Source of the DNA: BOG-908 sp964244615
GTDB lineage: Bacteria; Pseudomonadota; Alphaproteobacteria; Acetobacterales; Acetobacteraceae
Length of the DNA: 64,000 bases
NCBI GenBank assembly: GCA_964244615.1
Contig: CAXTJP010000002.1
Span: 24,895 to 88,894, forward strand
Direction: 5' to 3'
The notes under the pieces were generated by a model. That model ran no database searches, was not told the DNA's origin, and saw only the letters and a list, made by a program, of their open reading frames with translations. Shown piece after piece: positions 7,267 to 15,565 of this stretch; position 1 is the first letter of the stretch, and each line of letters starts with the position of its first letter. Position numbers and translations under genes: made by a program.

Positions 7267-8328
7267 ATGATGGCCCTGGTAGCGATGCGCCAACTTCTGG
7301 ACCACGCCGCCGAGCACGGCTACGGCCTGCCGGCGTTCAACGTGAACAACATGGAGCAGATACAGGCGATCATGCAGGCGGCGGATGCCTGCAACTCCGC
7401 CGTCATCCTGCAGGGCTCGGCCGGCGCGCGCAAATACGCGGGCGAAGCGTTCCTGCGCCACCTGGTGCTGGCGGCCGTGGAGACCTGGCCGCACATCCCC
7501 ATCGCCATGCACCAGGACCACGGCGCCAGCGCCGCCGTCTGCCTGCGCGCGATACGGTCAGGCTTCACCAGCGTGATGATGGACGGCTCGCTGCAGGAGG
7601 ACATGAAGACCCCAGCCAGCTACGGGTACAACTGCGATGTCACCCGCTACGTCGTGGACATGGCGCATGATGTCGGCGTCACCGTCGAGGGCGAGCTCGG
7701 CTGCCTCGGTTCGCTGGAGAGCGGCGAGGCGGCCGAGGAGGACGGGTCGGGTGCCGAGGGCAAGCTGACGCACGATCAGATGCTGACCGATCCCGACCAG
7801 GCCGCCGACTTCGTCGCCCGCACCGGCGTGGACGCGCTGGCCATCGCGATCGGCACAAGCCACGGCGCCTACAAGTTCTCGCGCAAGCCGACCGGCGACA
7901 TCCTGGCGATCGATCGCATCAAGGCGATCCACGCGAAGATCCCGCAGACGCATCTGGTGATGCACGGCTCGTCCTCGGTGCCGCAGGAGTGGCTGGCGAT
8001 CATCCGGGAGTACGGTGGCGAACTTCGCGAGACGTTCGGCGTGCCGGTCGAGGAAATCCAGGAAGGCATCCGGCACGGCGTGCGCAAGATCAACATCGAC
8101 ACCGACATCAGGCTGTCGATGACCGGCGCGATGCGACGCCTGATGGGCCAGAAGCCGGAGGAGTTCGATCCGCGCAAGTTCCTGGCCGCCGCCGTGGTCG
8201 CCGCACGCGACCTGTGCCAGGCGCGGTTCGAGGCGTTCGGCTCGGCCGGGCAGGCAGACAAGATCAAGCCCATACCCCTCGAAGCGATGGCGGCGCGCTA
8301 CGCCAAGCCCGTTCGCCGGGCGGCCTGA
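7267..8328 (+). CDS. cbbA: Class II fructose-bisphosphate aldolase
   Basis: This zinc-dependent aldolase condenses dihydroxyacetone phosphate with glyceraldehyde-3-phosphate or erythrose-4-phosphate for RuBP regeneration. The 353 residues include the zinc and catalytic motifs HQDHGAS, the glutamate of VEGELGCLG, IGTSHGAYKF and HGSSSVPQE, and the phosphate-binding KINIDTD segment. It belongs to the CbbA-type subgroup found in Calvin operons. A GGAG site lies just upstream of tandem ATG codons at 7267 and 7270. A 55-base spacer separates it from cbbP. Confidence 0.95.
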   Translation: MMALVAMRQLLDHAAEHGYGLPAFNVNNMEQIQAIMQAADACNSAVILQGSAGARKYAGEAFLRHLVLAAVETWPHIPIAMHQDHGASAAVCLRAIRSGFTSVMMDGSLQEDMKTPASYGYNCDVTRYVVDMAHDVGVTVEGELGCLGSLESGEAAEEDGSGAEGKLTHDQMLTDPDQAADFVARTGVDALAIAIGTSHGAYKFSRKPTGDILAIDRIKAIHAKIPQTHLVMHGSSSVPQEWLAIIREYGGELRETFGVPVEEIQEGIRHGVRKINIDTDIRLSMTGAMRRLMGQKPEEFDPRKFLAAAVVAARDLCQARFEAFGSAGQADKIKPIPLEAMAARYAKPVRRAA

Positions 8329-8331
8329 CCG

Positions 8332-8982
8332 GTGCGCACCCTGGCATTCGACCTGGACGGCACGCTGACGGATTCGGTGCCGGACATCGCCGGCGCGGTC
8401 AATCGCACGCTGGCCGCCCGCGGGCTGCCAGCGCTTTCCGACCCGGAAGTGGCGCTGATGGTGGGCGACGGGCTGCAACCGCTGATCGACCGGGCGTTCG
8501 CGGCCGTGGGTGCCGTGCCGGACGCGGGTGCCGGTGCCGACTACCTGGCCGATTACGAGAGCCGGGTTGCGGAGGCGACGCGGCTTTACCCGGGTGTCGA
8601 GGCGGCACTCGACCAGCTTCTTGCCAATGGGTGGACGCTGGCCGTGTGCACCAACAAGCCCGAGCGGGCAGCACGCCTGCTGCTCGAAGCGCTAGGTGTT
8701 GCGGACCGGTTCGCGGCGGTGGGCGGCGGCGACAGCTTCGCCGCGCACAAGCCGGACCCGCGCCACCTGCTCGGAACCATCGGGGCGGCGGGCGGCGATC
8801 CCGCACGCGCGCTGATGGTCGGCGACCACCACAACGACGTCCGGGCCGCCGCCGGCTGCGGCGTGCGCACCATCTTCGCCGGCTGGGGCTACGGCCGTCC
8901 CGGCATGGAAGAGGGCGCGGTCGCCACAGCCCGCAACCTGCCCGAGTTCGTCGCAATGGCCGAACAACTGCTCCCAGCCTAA
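8332..8982 (+). CDS. gph: Phosphoglycolate phosphatase (CbbZ/Gph)
   Basis: This 216-residue HAD phosphatase has motif I DLDGTLTDS at residues 6-14, motif II TNKPE, a lysine in AHKPDP and the motif IV acidic pair in GDHHNDVRAA. It should hydrolyse 2-phosphoglycolate made by the RuBisCO oxygenase reaction, the usual role of CbbZ at operon ends. It starts with GTG three bases after cbbA. A strong palindrome directly after its stop probably ends the operon. Confidence 0.92.
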   Translation: MRTLAFDLDGTLTDSVPDIAGAVNRTLAARGLPALSDPEVALMVGDGLQPLIDRAFAAVGAVPDAGAGADYLADYESRVAEATRLYPGVEAALDQLLANGWTLAVCTNKPERAARLLLEALGVADRFAAVGGGDSFAAHKPDPRHLLGTIGAAGGDPARALMVGDHHNDVRAAAGCGVRTIFAGWGYGRPGMEEGAVATARNLPEFVAMAEQLLPA

Positions 8983-9059
8983 TGAACAAAAGTCTTTTGC
9001 TTCTTTTCTTCAGAAAAGAAGGCCTTCTTTCTCGAAAGAAGCAAAGAACTTTTGTTCAT
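8982..9059. repeat. Dispersed palindrome, copy 1; likely bidirectional terminator
   Basis: A large inverted repeat fills the space between the convergent stops of gph and the small minus-strand gene. The outer arms are a perfect 12-bp match (ATGAACAAAAGT at 8982-8993; ACTTTTGTTCAT at 9048-9059). An inner hairpin CTTCTTTTCT-TC-AGAAAAGAAG occupies 9000-9021. The motif TTTTGCTTCTTTT recurs near 34.2, 41.3 and 61.4 kb. U-rich runs on both strands fit termination in both directions. Confidence 0.75.
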
Positions 9060-9223
9060 CATAGCGGTTTTTCGTCGTACACAGCGTAGGCCAGGCGGAG
9101 GAGGCGTTCGGCAGGGCGGTGCAGTCCGGCGCGGTCGGCGTCTTCGGCCAGGCTCAGGATGCGGTCGGCCAGCATCAGGGGGCTGACCGTCATGGTTGGG
9201 CTCAGCTCGGATTGTGGCAGCAT
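9059..9223 (-). CDS. Small hypothetical protein (54 aa)
   Basis: This short frame starts with ATG at 9223 after a GGAG site eight bases upstream, which is why I prefer it to the longer frame from 9280. The product is 54 residues and mostly helical in character (ADRILSLAEDADRAG, AERLLRLAYAVYDE), with no membrane segment and no motif I recognise. It lies 70 bases downstream of the RHH gene on the same strand and may be the last member of the queuosine-side transcription unit. Function unknown. Confidence 0.55.
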   Translation of the reverse strand: MLPQSELSPTMTVSPLMLADRILSLAEDADRAGLHRPAERLLRLAYAVYDEKPL

Positions 9224-9293
9224 GGCGAAGTCTCCGCTCGATCGGCCCGTTTTTGGGTGAGCCGAGTGTGCGGGGCCCACGCTTTCGCAACGG

Positions 9294-9518
9294 TTAACGC
9301 GACGCCGATATCAGCGTGGCTTCCGCCAGGGCGGCGAGCCGCAGTGCCGAAGCGAGCTTCTGGCCGGGCGCACGGTCGGCGTCGGTCGCCGCCACCAGGG
9401 CCGACAGCGTGATGCCGCGCTGGTCCGCCGCCTGCTGCAGCGCGGTCCAGAACGCCGGCTCAAGCGCCACGCTGGTGCGGTGTCCTGCCAGCGAGAAGCT
9501 CTGCTTGCGCAGCGTCAT
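9294..9518 (-). CDS. Ribbon-helix-helix domain protein (RHH_4 type)
   Basis: The 74-residue product resembles the small alphaproteobacterial ribbon-helix-helix family: a short strand HRTSVALEP, then helices FWTALQQAADQRG and LSALVAATD. Such folds usually bind DNA, but proteins of this subfamily have no known targets and are often misannotated. The ATG overlaps the queG stop in an ATGA junction, so it is translated from the queuosine operon. It could be an autoregulator of that operon; this is inference. Confidence 0.75.
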   Translation of the reverse strand: MTLRKQSFSLAGHRTSVALEPAFWTALQQAADQRGITLSALVAATDADRAPGQKLASALRLAALAEATLISASR

Positions 9519-10561
9519 GGTGTCAGGCGCTCGGCCGCCCAGGCAGCCGCTTCGGCGACGACGGGGTCGGCGTCGCCGGTGAGGGCGGCGGCTACCGGCT
9601 GCAGCGAGGGTTCGGCGGAGTTGCCGATCGCGACCAGCACGTTGCGCACGAAACGGTCGCGGCCGGTGCGCTTGACCGGCGAGCCGGAGAACAGCGCACG
9701 GAACCCGGCATCGTCCAGTCGCGCCAGCTCGGCCAGGCGAGGGGCGGCGAGGTCGCCGCGGGCGTGGAGCTTCTCCTCGCGACCGGCCTGGGCGAAGCGG
9801 TTCCAGGGGCAGACGGCCAGGCAGTCGTCGCAGCCATAGATGCGGTTGCCGATCGATGGGCGCAGCGCGTGCGGGATGGGGCCGTGGTGCTCAATCGTCA
9901 GGTACGAGATGCAGCGCGTGGCATCGAGCTGGTAGGGTGCGGGAAAGGCATCGGTCGGGCAGGCGTGCAGGCAGCGTTCGCAGCTGCCGCACCCGCCGCC
10001 CTGGCTCGGGCTGCGCGGCAGGGCGAGGGAGGTGAACACCTCGCCCAGGAACAGCCACGAGCCGTGCCGGCGCGAGACGAGGTTGGTGTGCTTGCCCTGC
10101 CAGCCGAGCCCGGCCTGTTCGGCCAGCGGTTTCTCCATCACCGGTGCGGTGTCCACGAACACCCGGGTGTCGCCGCCGAACCGGCTGACGATGAACTGGG
10201 CCAGGTGCTTCAGCTTGCCGCGCAGCACGTCGTGGTAGTCGCGGTGGCGGGCATAGACGGAGATGTTGCCGCATTCGGGGCGTTGCAGCGTCGCGAGCGG
10301 GTCGCTGTCGGGGGCGTAGGACAAGCCTAGCGCGATGACGGTGCCGGCCTGCTGCCACAGCGCCTGCGGGTGGCTGCGCTGCTCGGTCCGCTCGGCGAGC
10401 CAGCCCATGTCGCCGTGCCGGCCGGCCGCCAGGAACGCCGCCAGCCGCGTCCTCGCCTCGGGACCGAGCGAAGCGGGGGCGAAACCGACCGCATCGAACC
10501 CGAGGCTCAGCGCGTGGTCGCGTATTCGCCCCGCGGCCGTCTCCGGGTCAGCCGCGGCCAC
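9515..10561 (-). CDS. queG: Epoxyqueuosine reductase
   Basis: QueG reduces epoxyqueuosine to queuosine in tRNA, the last step of the pathway, using cobalamin and two [4Fe-4S] clusters. The 348-residue protein contains two cluster motifs, CGSCERCLHACP and CDDCLAVCP, and the cobalamin-region segments VDTAPVMEKPLAEQAGLG and GWQGKHTNL. I placed the start at the GTG at 10561, which gives a normal QueG N-terminus. The frame runs further upstream inside queF but is not QueG-like there. It overlaps queF by about 14 bases and RHH by four. Confidence 0.94.
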   Translation of the reverse strand: MAAADPETAAGRIRDHALSLGFDAVGFAPASLGPEARTRLAAFLAAGRHGDMGWLAERTEQRSHPQALWQQAGTVIALGLSYAPDSDPLATLQRPECGNISVYARHRDYHDVLRGKLKHLAQFIVSRFGGDTRVFVDTAPVMEKPLAEQAGLGWQGKHTNLVSRRHGSWLFLGEVFTSLALPRSPSQGGGCGSCERCLHACPTDAFPAPYQLDATRCISYLTIEHHGPIPHALRPSIGNRIYGCDDCLAVCPWNRFAQAGREEKLHARGDLAAPRLAELARLDDAGFRALFSGSPVKRTGRDRFVRNVLVAIGNSAEPSLQPVAAALTGDADPVVAEAAAWAAERLTP

Positions 10562-11006
10562 GATAGGGGAGCACTCCCTGGTCGGGGATCCAGGCGCCGT
10601 CGGGCGGCGCACCGGTCTGCCAGAACACGTCGATCGGGATGCCGCCGCGCGGGTACCAGTAGGCGCCGATGCGCAGCCAGACCGGGGAGAGCAGCGCGAC
10701 CAGCCGGGCGGCGATCTGCATGGTGCAGGCCTCGTGGAACGCGCCATGGTTGCGGAAGCTGCCCAGGAACAGCTTCAGGGACTTGCTCTCCACCAGCCAG
10801 TCGCCGGGGACGTAGTCGATGACGATGTGGGCAAAATCCGGCTGCGCGGTGATCGGACAGAGCGAGGTGAACTCCGGCGCGGTGAAACGGACGACATAGA
10901 GCTTGCCAGGACAGGGCGCGGCAACGCGCTCCAACAGCGCGTCCTCGGGCGCCTGCGGCCAAGCTGTTGGCTGACCGAGCTGGGCCAGGCCTGAAGGTTC
11001 GGTCAA
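10548..11006 (-). CDS. queF: NADPH-dependent 7-cyano-7-deazaguanine reductase
   Basis: QueF reduces preQ0 to preQ1 with NADPH. The product of about 152 residues shows the unimodular type: the catalytic cysteine in FTSLCPIT, the QPDF segment, ESKSLKLFL, FRNHGAFHE, YWYPRGGIPID and the C-terminal LPYRGRG. The start is uncertain. TTG at 11006 (LTEPSG) fits the family N-terminus but has no clear ribosome-binding site; an ATT at 11015 or an upstream start is possible. It follows the small membrane protein gene by only a few bases. Confidence 0.93.
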   Translation of the reverse strand: MTEPSGLAQLGQPTAWPQAPEDALLERVAAPCPGKLYVVRFTAPEFTSLCPITAQPDFAHIVIDYVPGDWLVESKSLKLFLGSFRNHGAFHEACTMQIAARLVALLSPVWLRIGAYWYPRGGIPIDVFWQTGAPPDGAWIPDQGVLPYRGRG

Positions 11007-11010
11007 TTGA

Positions 11011-11199
11011 TCAATGAAGGTGGCACAGCGTGTAGACCGCCAGGGCGAGCATCGCGGAAGCAGTCGTGGCCCCGGCGCCAAACGCGGCTGCCATTGCCTT
11101 CCACGGTTCCCACTGTGTCTGCACACGCTTCAGCGCGATGTCGGCCCGTATCTGTTCCAGTCCCAACTCCTCGCGCAAGGGTGGCGCCACGCTGCTCAT
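11011..11199 (-). CDS. Small single-pass membrane protein in the queuosine operon
   Basis: This 62-residue frame starts with ATG at 11199 behind a strong GAGGAG site eight bases upstream. The N-terminal half is charged (REELGLEQIRADIALKRVQ) and the C-terminal half from about residue 37 is a hydrophobic segment ending in YTLCHLH, so it is probably a bitopic or tail-anchored protein. It lies between tgt and queF on the same strand, 44 bases after tgt. I do not recognise the family. It may simply be carried in the operon. Confidence 0.7.
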   Translation of the reverse strand: MSSVAPPLREELGLEQIRADIALKRVQTQWEPWKAMAAAFGAGATTASAMLALAVYTLCHLH

Positions 11200-11243
11200 A
11201 TAGCACTCCTCGACGACATTGCAGGCGTCGGATGGGTCGGGGC

Positions 11244-12383
11244 TCAGGCGACCACCGGCCGCCCGGTCCGGACATTCTCCTGCCAACGCTCTCTTGCTTG
11301 AAGCGCGAAAGCTGCAAGTTTCAGATCCAGGATCGCCGCCCGCAGACCGCGCATCAGCTGCTGGTAGTAGGCGAGGTTGTGCCAGGTGAGCAGCATCGGC
11401 CCCAGCATCTCGTCGCAGCGGAACAGGTGGTGCAGGTAGGCGCGGCTGTGGCGCGTGCAGGCGGGGCAGGCGCAGTCGGGGTCCACCGGGCCGGTGTCTT
11501 CGGCGTGTCGCGCGTTTCGCATGTTGAGCACGCCGCGCGAGGTGTAGGCGCGGCCGGTGCGGCCGGCGCGGGTGGGCATCACGCAGTCGAACATGTCGAC
11601 GCCGCGCAGCACCGCGCCGACCAGATCGTCCGGCGTGCCGACGCCCATCAGGTAGCGTGGCCGGCCCTGCGGCAGGTGAGGGATCGTGGCCTCCAGCGTC
11701 TCGAACATCGCCTGCTGCCCTTCGCCCACCGCCAGGCCGCCGATTGCGTAGCCATCGAACCTGATCGCCGTCAGCGCCTCGGCGGAGGCGCGTCGCAGGT
11801 CGGGATAGGTGCCGCCCTGCGCGATGCCGAACAGCGCGTAGCCCTCGCGCGGCGCGAAGGCGGCCCGGCAGCGCGCGGCCCAGCGCATGGACATCGCCAT
11901 GGACGCCTCCGCCACCGCGTGGGTGGCTGGGAACGCGGTGCACTCGTCCAGCACCATGGTGATGGTGGCGTCGAGGTCGCGCTGGATGTCCATCGCCCGC
12001 TCGGGCGTCAGCCGGTGGGTGCTGCCGTCCAGGTGCGAGCGGAAGGTGACGCCGTCGGCATCCAGCGTGCGCAGCTTGTCGAGCGACATGATCTGGAAGC
12101 CGCCGGAATCGGTCAGGATCGGGCCCGGCCAGTCCATCATCCGGTGCAGGCCGCCCAGGCGCGCCACACGTTCGGGGCCGGGCCGCAGCATCAAATGGTA
12201 GGTGTTGGCGAGCACGATACCGGCCCCGGTGGCGCGCACCGCATCCGCGGTCATCGCCTTCACGGTCGCCGCGGTGCCGACGGGCATGAACACCGGCGTC
12301 TGCACGGCGCCGTGTGCCGTGTGCAGCGTGCCGGCGCGGGCCTGGCCGTCGGTCGCCTGCTCGGTCCAGCGAAAGGCGATCAA
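11244..12383 (-). CDS. tgt: tRNA-guanine transglycosylase
   Basis: Tgt exchanges the wobble guanine of tRNAs with GUN anticodons for preQ1. The 379-residue TIM barrel has the substrate-binding LTDSGGFQ, GGLAVGE and MGVGTPDD segments, the nucleophilic aspartate in MFDCVMPTR, and the zinc site CACPAC with a downstream histidine. The start is TTG at 12383, overlapping the queA stop as TTGA, which points to coupled translation. Length and motifs are normal. Confidence 0.95.
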   Translation of the reverse strand: MIAFRWTEQATDGQARAGTLHTAHGAVQTPVFMPVGTAATVKAMTADAVRATGAGIVLANTYHLMLRPGPERVARLGGLHRMMDWPGPILTDSGGFQIMSLDKLRTLDADGVTFRSHLDGSTHRLTPERAMDIQRDLDATITMVLDECTAFPATHAVAEASMAMSMRWAARCRAAFAPREGYALFGIAQGGTYPDLRRASAEALTAIRFDGYAIGGLAVGEGQQAMFETLEATIPHLPQGRPRYLMGVGTPDDLVGAVLRGVDMFDCVMPTRAGRTGRAYTSRGVLNMRNARHAEDTGPVDPDCACPACTRHSRAYLHHLFRCDEMLGPMLLTWHNLAYYQQLMRGLRAAILDLKLAAFALQARERWQENVRTGRPVVA

Positions 12384-13459
12384 GAGTTCTCGCGTTCCAG
12401 CAAGGTGGCATCACCGTAGGAGTAGAAGCGATAACCATCCCGGATGGCATGCGCGTAGGCGGCCCGCATGCGGGCGGTGCCGGCGAAACCGCAGACCAGC
12501 ATGAACAGGGTCGAGCGCGGCAGGTGGAAGTTGGTCAGCAGCAGGTCGGCGCTGCGGATCGGCCGGCCGGGGTGCAGGAAGATGTCGGTCTCGCCGGCAA
12601 ACGGCCGGGTGACGCCGTCCGGCCCGGTCGCGGTTTCCAGCAGGCGCAGGCTGGTGGTGCCGACGCACACCACGCGCCCGCCGCGGCTGCGTGTGTCGTT
12701 GATGCACCGGGCGGTTTCCCCCTGCAGCACGCCGTGCTCGGCATGGATGCGATGGCCCTCCAGCGTCGGCGTGCGCACCGGCAGGAACGTGCCTGCGCCG
12801 ACATGCAGGGTCAGCGTCGCGCGGCCGACCTTGCGCGCGGCCAGGCGGTTCAGCAACTGTTCGGTGAAATGCAGGCCGGCGGTGGGGGCGGCCACGGCGC
12901 CGTCATGGGCCGCGAACACGGTCTGGTAGTCGGCCCGGTCCTGCGCGGTCGGGCCGTCGGGACGCGCGATGTAGGGCGGCAGGGCGAGGGCTCCGGCCGC
13001 GGCGAGTGCTTGGGAGAACGCCTCCCCGTCGCGGTCGAAACGCAGGGTGACGCCGCCATCGGCGTCGCGGGCCTCCACCACGGCGTGGAAGCCTGACGCC
13101 CCGTCGATGTCCAGCCGGTCGCCCGGCTGCAGCCGGCGGGCGTTGCGGGCGAGCGCGTGCCAGGTGCCGTCGGCCAGCGGCCGGTCGAGCGTGATGCCGA
13201 TGCCGGCGGTGCCGCGGCGGGCGGAAAGCTGGGCTGGGATCACCCGTGTGTCGTTGGTCACCAGCAGGTCGCCCGCGCGCAGCAGGTCCGGCAGGTCGGC
13301 GATGCTGCGGTCGGGGTTCTCGGCCCCGACGCAGAGCAGGCGCGCGGCATCCCGGGGGGCGGCGGGATGCTGGGCGATACGGTCGGGTGGGAGGTCGAAG
13401 TCGAAATCGCTGGTGGACAGCCGGGCCCGCAGCGCGGTGTCAGTCAAGATAGGAGGCAA
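12380..13459 (-). CDS. queA: S-adenosylmethionine:tRNA ribosyltransferase-isomerase
   Basis: QueA transfers and isomerises the ribosyl part of SAM onto preQ1 in tRNA to give epoxyqueuosine. The product of up to 359 residues shows the family core: FDFDLPPDRIAQHP near the N-terminus, NDTRVIPA, the GLHFT segment, HVGAGTF and TNFHLPRSTL. The frame opens with TTG at 13459, overlapping the VOC gene by 20 bases. A second TTG at 13447 is an equally plausible start, and neither has a strong ribosome-binding site. Confidence 0.94.
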   Translation of the reverse strand: MPPILTDTALRARLSTSDFDFDLPPDRIAQHPAAPRDAARLLCVGAENPDRSIADLPDLLRAGDLLVTNDTRVIPAQLSARRGTAGIGITLDRPLADGTWHALARNARRLQPGDRLDIDGASGFHAVVEARDADGGVTLRFDRDGEAFSQALAAAGALALPPYIARPDGPTAQDRADYQTVFAAHDGAVAAPTAGLHFTEQLLNRLAARKVGRATLTLHVGAGTFLPVRTPTLEGHRIHAEHGVLQGETARCINDTRSRGGRVVCVGTTSLRLLETATGPDGVTRPFAGETDIFLHPGRPIRSADLLLTNFHLPRSTLFMLVCGFAGTARMRAAYAHAIRDGYRFYSYGDATLLERENS

Positions 13460-13832
13460 TCTCGATCAGGTTGCCGTCCGGGTCGCGGCAGTAGACCGAG
13501 CTGATGTCGCCGAGCGCGCCCTCTTTCCTCACCGGCCCGGCCTCGATGGCCACGCCGCAGCCATGCAGGTGGCCGACCACGTCCTCGGGTCCGACGGCGG
13601 TGATGAAACACAGATCCTGGCTGCCAGGGACGGCTTCCCGGCCGGTGCTCCAGCCGAGCACGCCGGCCGGGCGCACGTTGATCTTCTGGCCGCCAAACTT
13701 CAACGCGCAGCGTCGGTCCGCACCGAAATCCTCGCGTTCCATGCCGAGCACGCGCTGGTACCAGGTGGCGGTGATCTCCACCTCATGGCAGGTGATCACG
13801 ATGTGGTCGAGGCGGTCCACGGTGAAGCGCAT
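13440..13832 (-). CDS. VOC/glyoxalase-fold protein
   Basis: The 130-residue protein has a vicinal-oxygen-chelate fold: VDRLDHIVITCHEVEITATWYQRVLG at the start (metal histidine in DHIV) and the closing half SSVYCRDPDGNLIEIASYLD (metal glutamate in LIEI). Such proteins include dioxygenases, glyoxalases and antibiotic-modifying enzymes; this one belongs to the small uncharacterised type. I start at the ATG at 13832 (MRFTVDRLDH). It overlaps queA slightly and appears to be the first gene of the queuosine transcription unit, with no obvious functional link. Confidence 0.82.
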   Translation of the reverse strand: MRFTVDRLDHIVITCHEVEITATWYQRVLGMEREDFGADRRCALKFGGQKINVRPAGVLGWSTGREAVPGSQDLCFITAVGPEDVVGHLHGCGVAIEAGPVRKEGALGDISSVYCRDPDGNLIEIASYLD

Positions 13833-13901
13833 GGGTGATGTCCGGGATTGCGTTTGCCGGCCTTCTATGGCCTGCCATTGCACTGGGCAAGGCGAAGTAT
13901 C

Positions 13902-14456
13902 TCAGGCGCAAACGCCGATCGCCAGAATAAGTACGGCGGCACCGGCCGTCAGCAATCCGCGCCAGGCGAGCGGCAGGACGACGTGGCGCAGCGTGGCGAA
14001 GCGGCCCGCGCCGGAGCCGGCGGCCGCCTGCCACGATACCGGGCTGCCGTCTGCCCAGCTGCCGGCCAGGCAGAACACCGCCACCGGCAGGGAAAGAATC
14101 GCGGCGCGGGCGATCGACGCGAACGGCCCTGTGTCCTGAAGGATCAGCGACGCGCCGGCGAGGGCCGGACCAAGGCCGACCCAGGCCGGCAGCAGCCAGA
14201 CCCAGCCCGGCCGGATCAGCACGACGGGCAGGGCCACCAGCAGGCAGGCGAGGGTTGCCCCGACGGCGAGGCTCAGGACATGTCCCGCAACGACGGCCCA
14301 ACCAGGCACCGGCGTGGGCAGGCCGGCCACCACGGCGACCGCCACGAACAGGGCGAACAGCAGCAACGGCGCGGCGGCCCACAGCCCGAGACAGGGTTCC
14401 TGTCGAGCGGTGCGCCATGAAGGGCCGCCCAGCAGGGATGCCGCAAAGCCGACCAC
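13902..14456 (-). CDS. Truncated ABC transporter permease-like protein
   Basis: This 184-residue membrane protein has about five hydrophobic segments and a recognisable permease cytoplasmic loop (QAAAGSGAG ... RHVVLPL), the EAA loop that docks on the ATPase. Family members are about 260-280 residues with six or more helices, so this one lacks sequence at both ends. The loop itself has Q where E is conserved and S where the D of the usual DLG stands. The GTG start lies one base after the substrate-binding protein stop. I infer it is either a relic or a minimal permease. Confidence 0.68.
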   Translation of the reverse strand: MVGFAASLLGGPSWRTARQEPCLGLWAAAPLLLFALFVAVAVVAGLPTPVPGWAVVAGHVLSLAVGATLACLLVALPVVLIRPGWVWLLPAWVGLGPALAGASLILQDTGPFASIARAAILSLPVAVFCLAGSWADGSPVSWQAAAGSGAGRFATLRHVVLPLAWRGLLTAGAAVLILAIGVCA

Positions 14457-14457
14457 G

Positions 14458-15510
14458 CTACTTGCCCACCCAGGCGGCGAAGCGCGCTTCGAGCTTGTCG
14501 CCGTTGTCGAGCCAGAAACTCTCGTCGATGGTCAGGCCGGCCTGCAGGTTGGCCGGCAGGGTCGGGCTCTGCGCGCGCGCCTCCGCCGGCAGCAGGGCGA
14601 AGCCGGTCCGCGTGGCGGGGCCGAGCCGCGTCTCGCGCGCGAAGCCGGCCTGGCGTGCCGCGTCGCTGGCCACCTGGATGGCGGCCAAGGCGCCACGGCC
14701 ATGCGGCGCGTCGACAGGCCGCGCCCAGCTGACCGTCTCCTCAAGGCTGCCGGTCCATTGCGCGGCGAGATGCGCCCTGGGGCCGGTCGGCAGGGTTGAG
14801 GCCTGGGCGGAGGTCAGCAGCACCTTGGCCGCCTCCAGCAACTGGGCCGCTTGCGCGGGCTGGTCCCACCACAGGATGTAGGGCTTGAGCTGGTCGAGCT
14901 TGCGGAAGGCGCGATCCACCCCGTCCGACGATCGCAGGGTTCGGTAAACGTCCCCCACGGCCACGCCGTCGGCCATCAGCGCGATCTCGAGGTTGCCGCG
15001 CGCGGCGCGGCGCAGCCCGCGTCGTCCCGGATGCTTGGCCACGTCCCAGAAATCCGGCCAGCCAGGGGCGCCCTGCACCTTGTCGCGGTCCCAGGCCATC
15101 ACCGTGGCCGAAAGGTAGGCGCCGGCGCCGCAATCGGTGGCAGCAGCCGGCACGAAGCGATCCCGGCCGAGCGAGGACCAGTCCAGCCGGTCGAGCAGCT
15201 GTGCCCGGCAGCCCGCCGCCAGGACCGGCCCCGTCGCCAGCACCAGGTCGGTCTGGTGGGCCGTCTGCAGCGCCTTCAGCGCATCGAGCGTGCCGTCCCA
15301 GGCCGCGACGCCGAGCGTCGTCGCGGTCGCGTTGGCGTAGGGCTGCAGCAACAGCCGGCGCGCCGCTTCCGCTTCCGGGCCAGCCTGGGCCGCGACCGAC
15401 ACGGCCTGGGGCGCATCGTCGCTCGGCACACGCGCAGCGGGCGGGGGTGCGGGTGCGGGTGCCGTGGCCAGGATCAGGGGCGTCAGGGCGAAAAGGGTGG
15501 GCGCGCGCAT
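14458..15510 (-). CDS. Polyamine-type ABC transporter substrate-binding protein
   Basis: The 350-residue product begins with a probable signal peptide (MRAPTLFALTPLILATAPA) and continues as a PotD/PotF-like periplasmic protein: GWPDFWDVAKHPGRRGLRR, LEIALMADGV, VDRAFRKLDQLKPYI and WWDQPAQAAQLL. The usual SAYNGR-type ligand segment reads TSAQAST, so the bound ligand may differ. I start at the ATG at 15510; the frame extends upstream but without a signal peptide. It sits between the ATPase gene and the short permease gene. Confidence 0.83.
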   Translation of the reverse strand: MRAPTLFALTPLILATAPAPAPPPAARVPSDDAPQAVSVAAQAGPEAEAARRLLLQPYANATATTLGVAAWDGTLDALKALQTAHQTDLVLATGPVLAAGCRAQLLDRLDWSSLGRDRFVPAAATDCGAGAYLSATVMAWDRDKVQGAPGWPDFWDVAKHPGRRGLRRAARGNLEIALMADGVAVGDVYRTLRSSDGVDRAFRKLDQLKPYILWWDQPAQAAQLLEAAKVLLTSAQASTLPTGPRAHLAAQWTGSLEETVSWARPVDAPHGRGALAAIQVASDAARQAGFARETRLGPATRTGFALLPAEARAQSPTLPANLQAGLTIDESFWLDNGDKLEARFAAWVGK

Positions 15511-15565
15511 CCGGTTCGCCTCGGTTTCAACAGCGGGCCAGCTATCGGCCATGCATCGCCGGCCA

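Noticed and set aside
10562..10747. Longer QueG starting inside queF
   Set aside because: The added residues lie in the queF reading region and do not match QueG; the GTG at 10561 gives the expected N-terminus.
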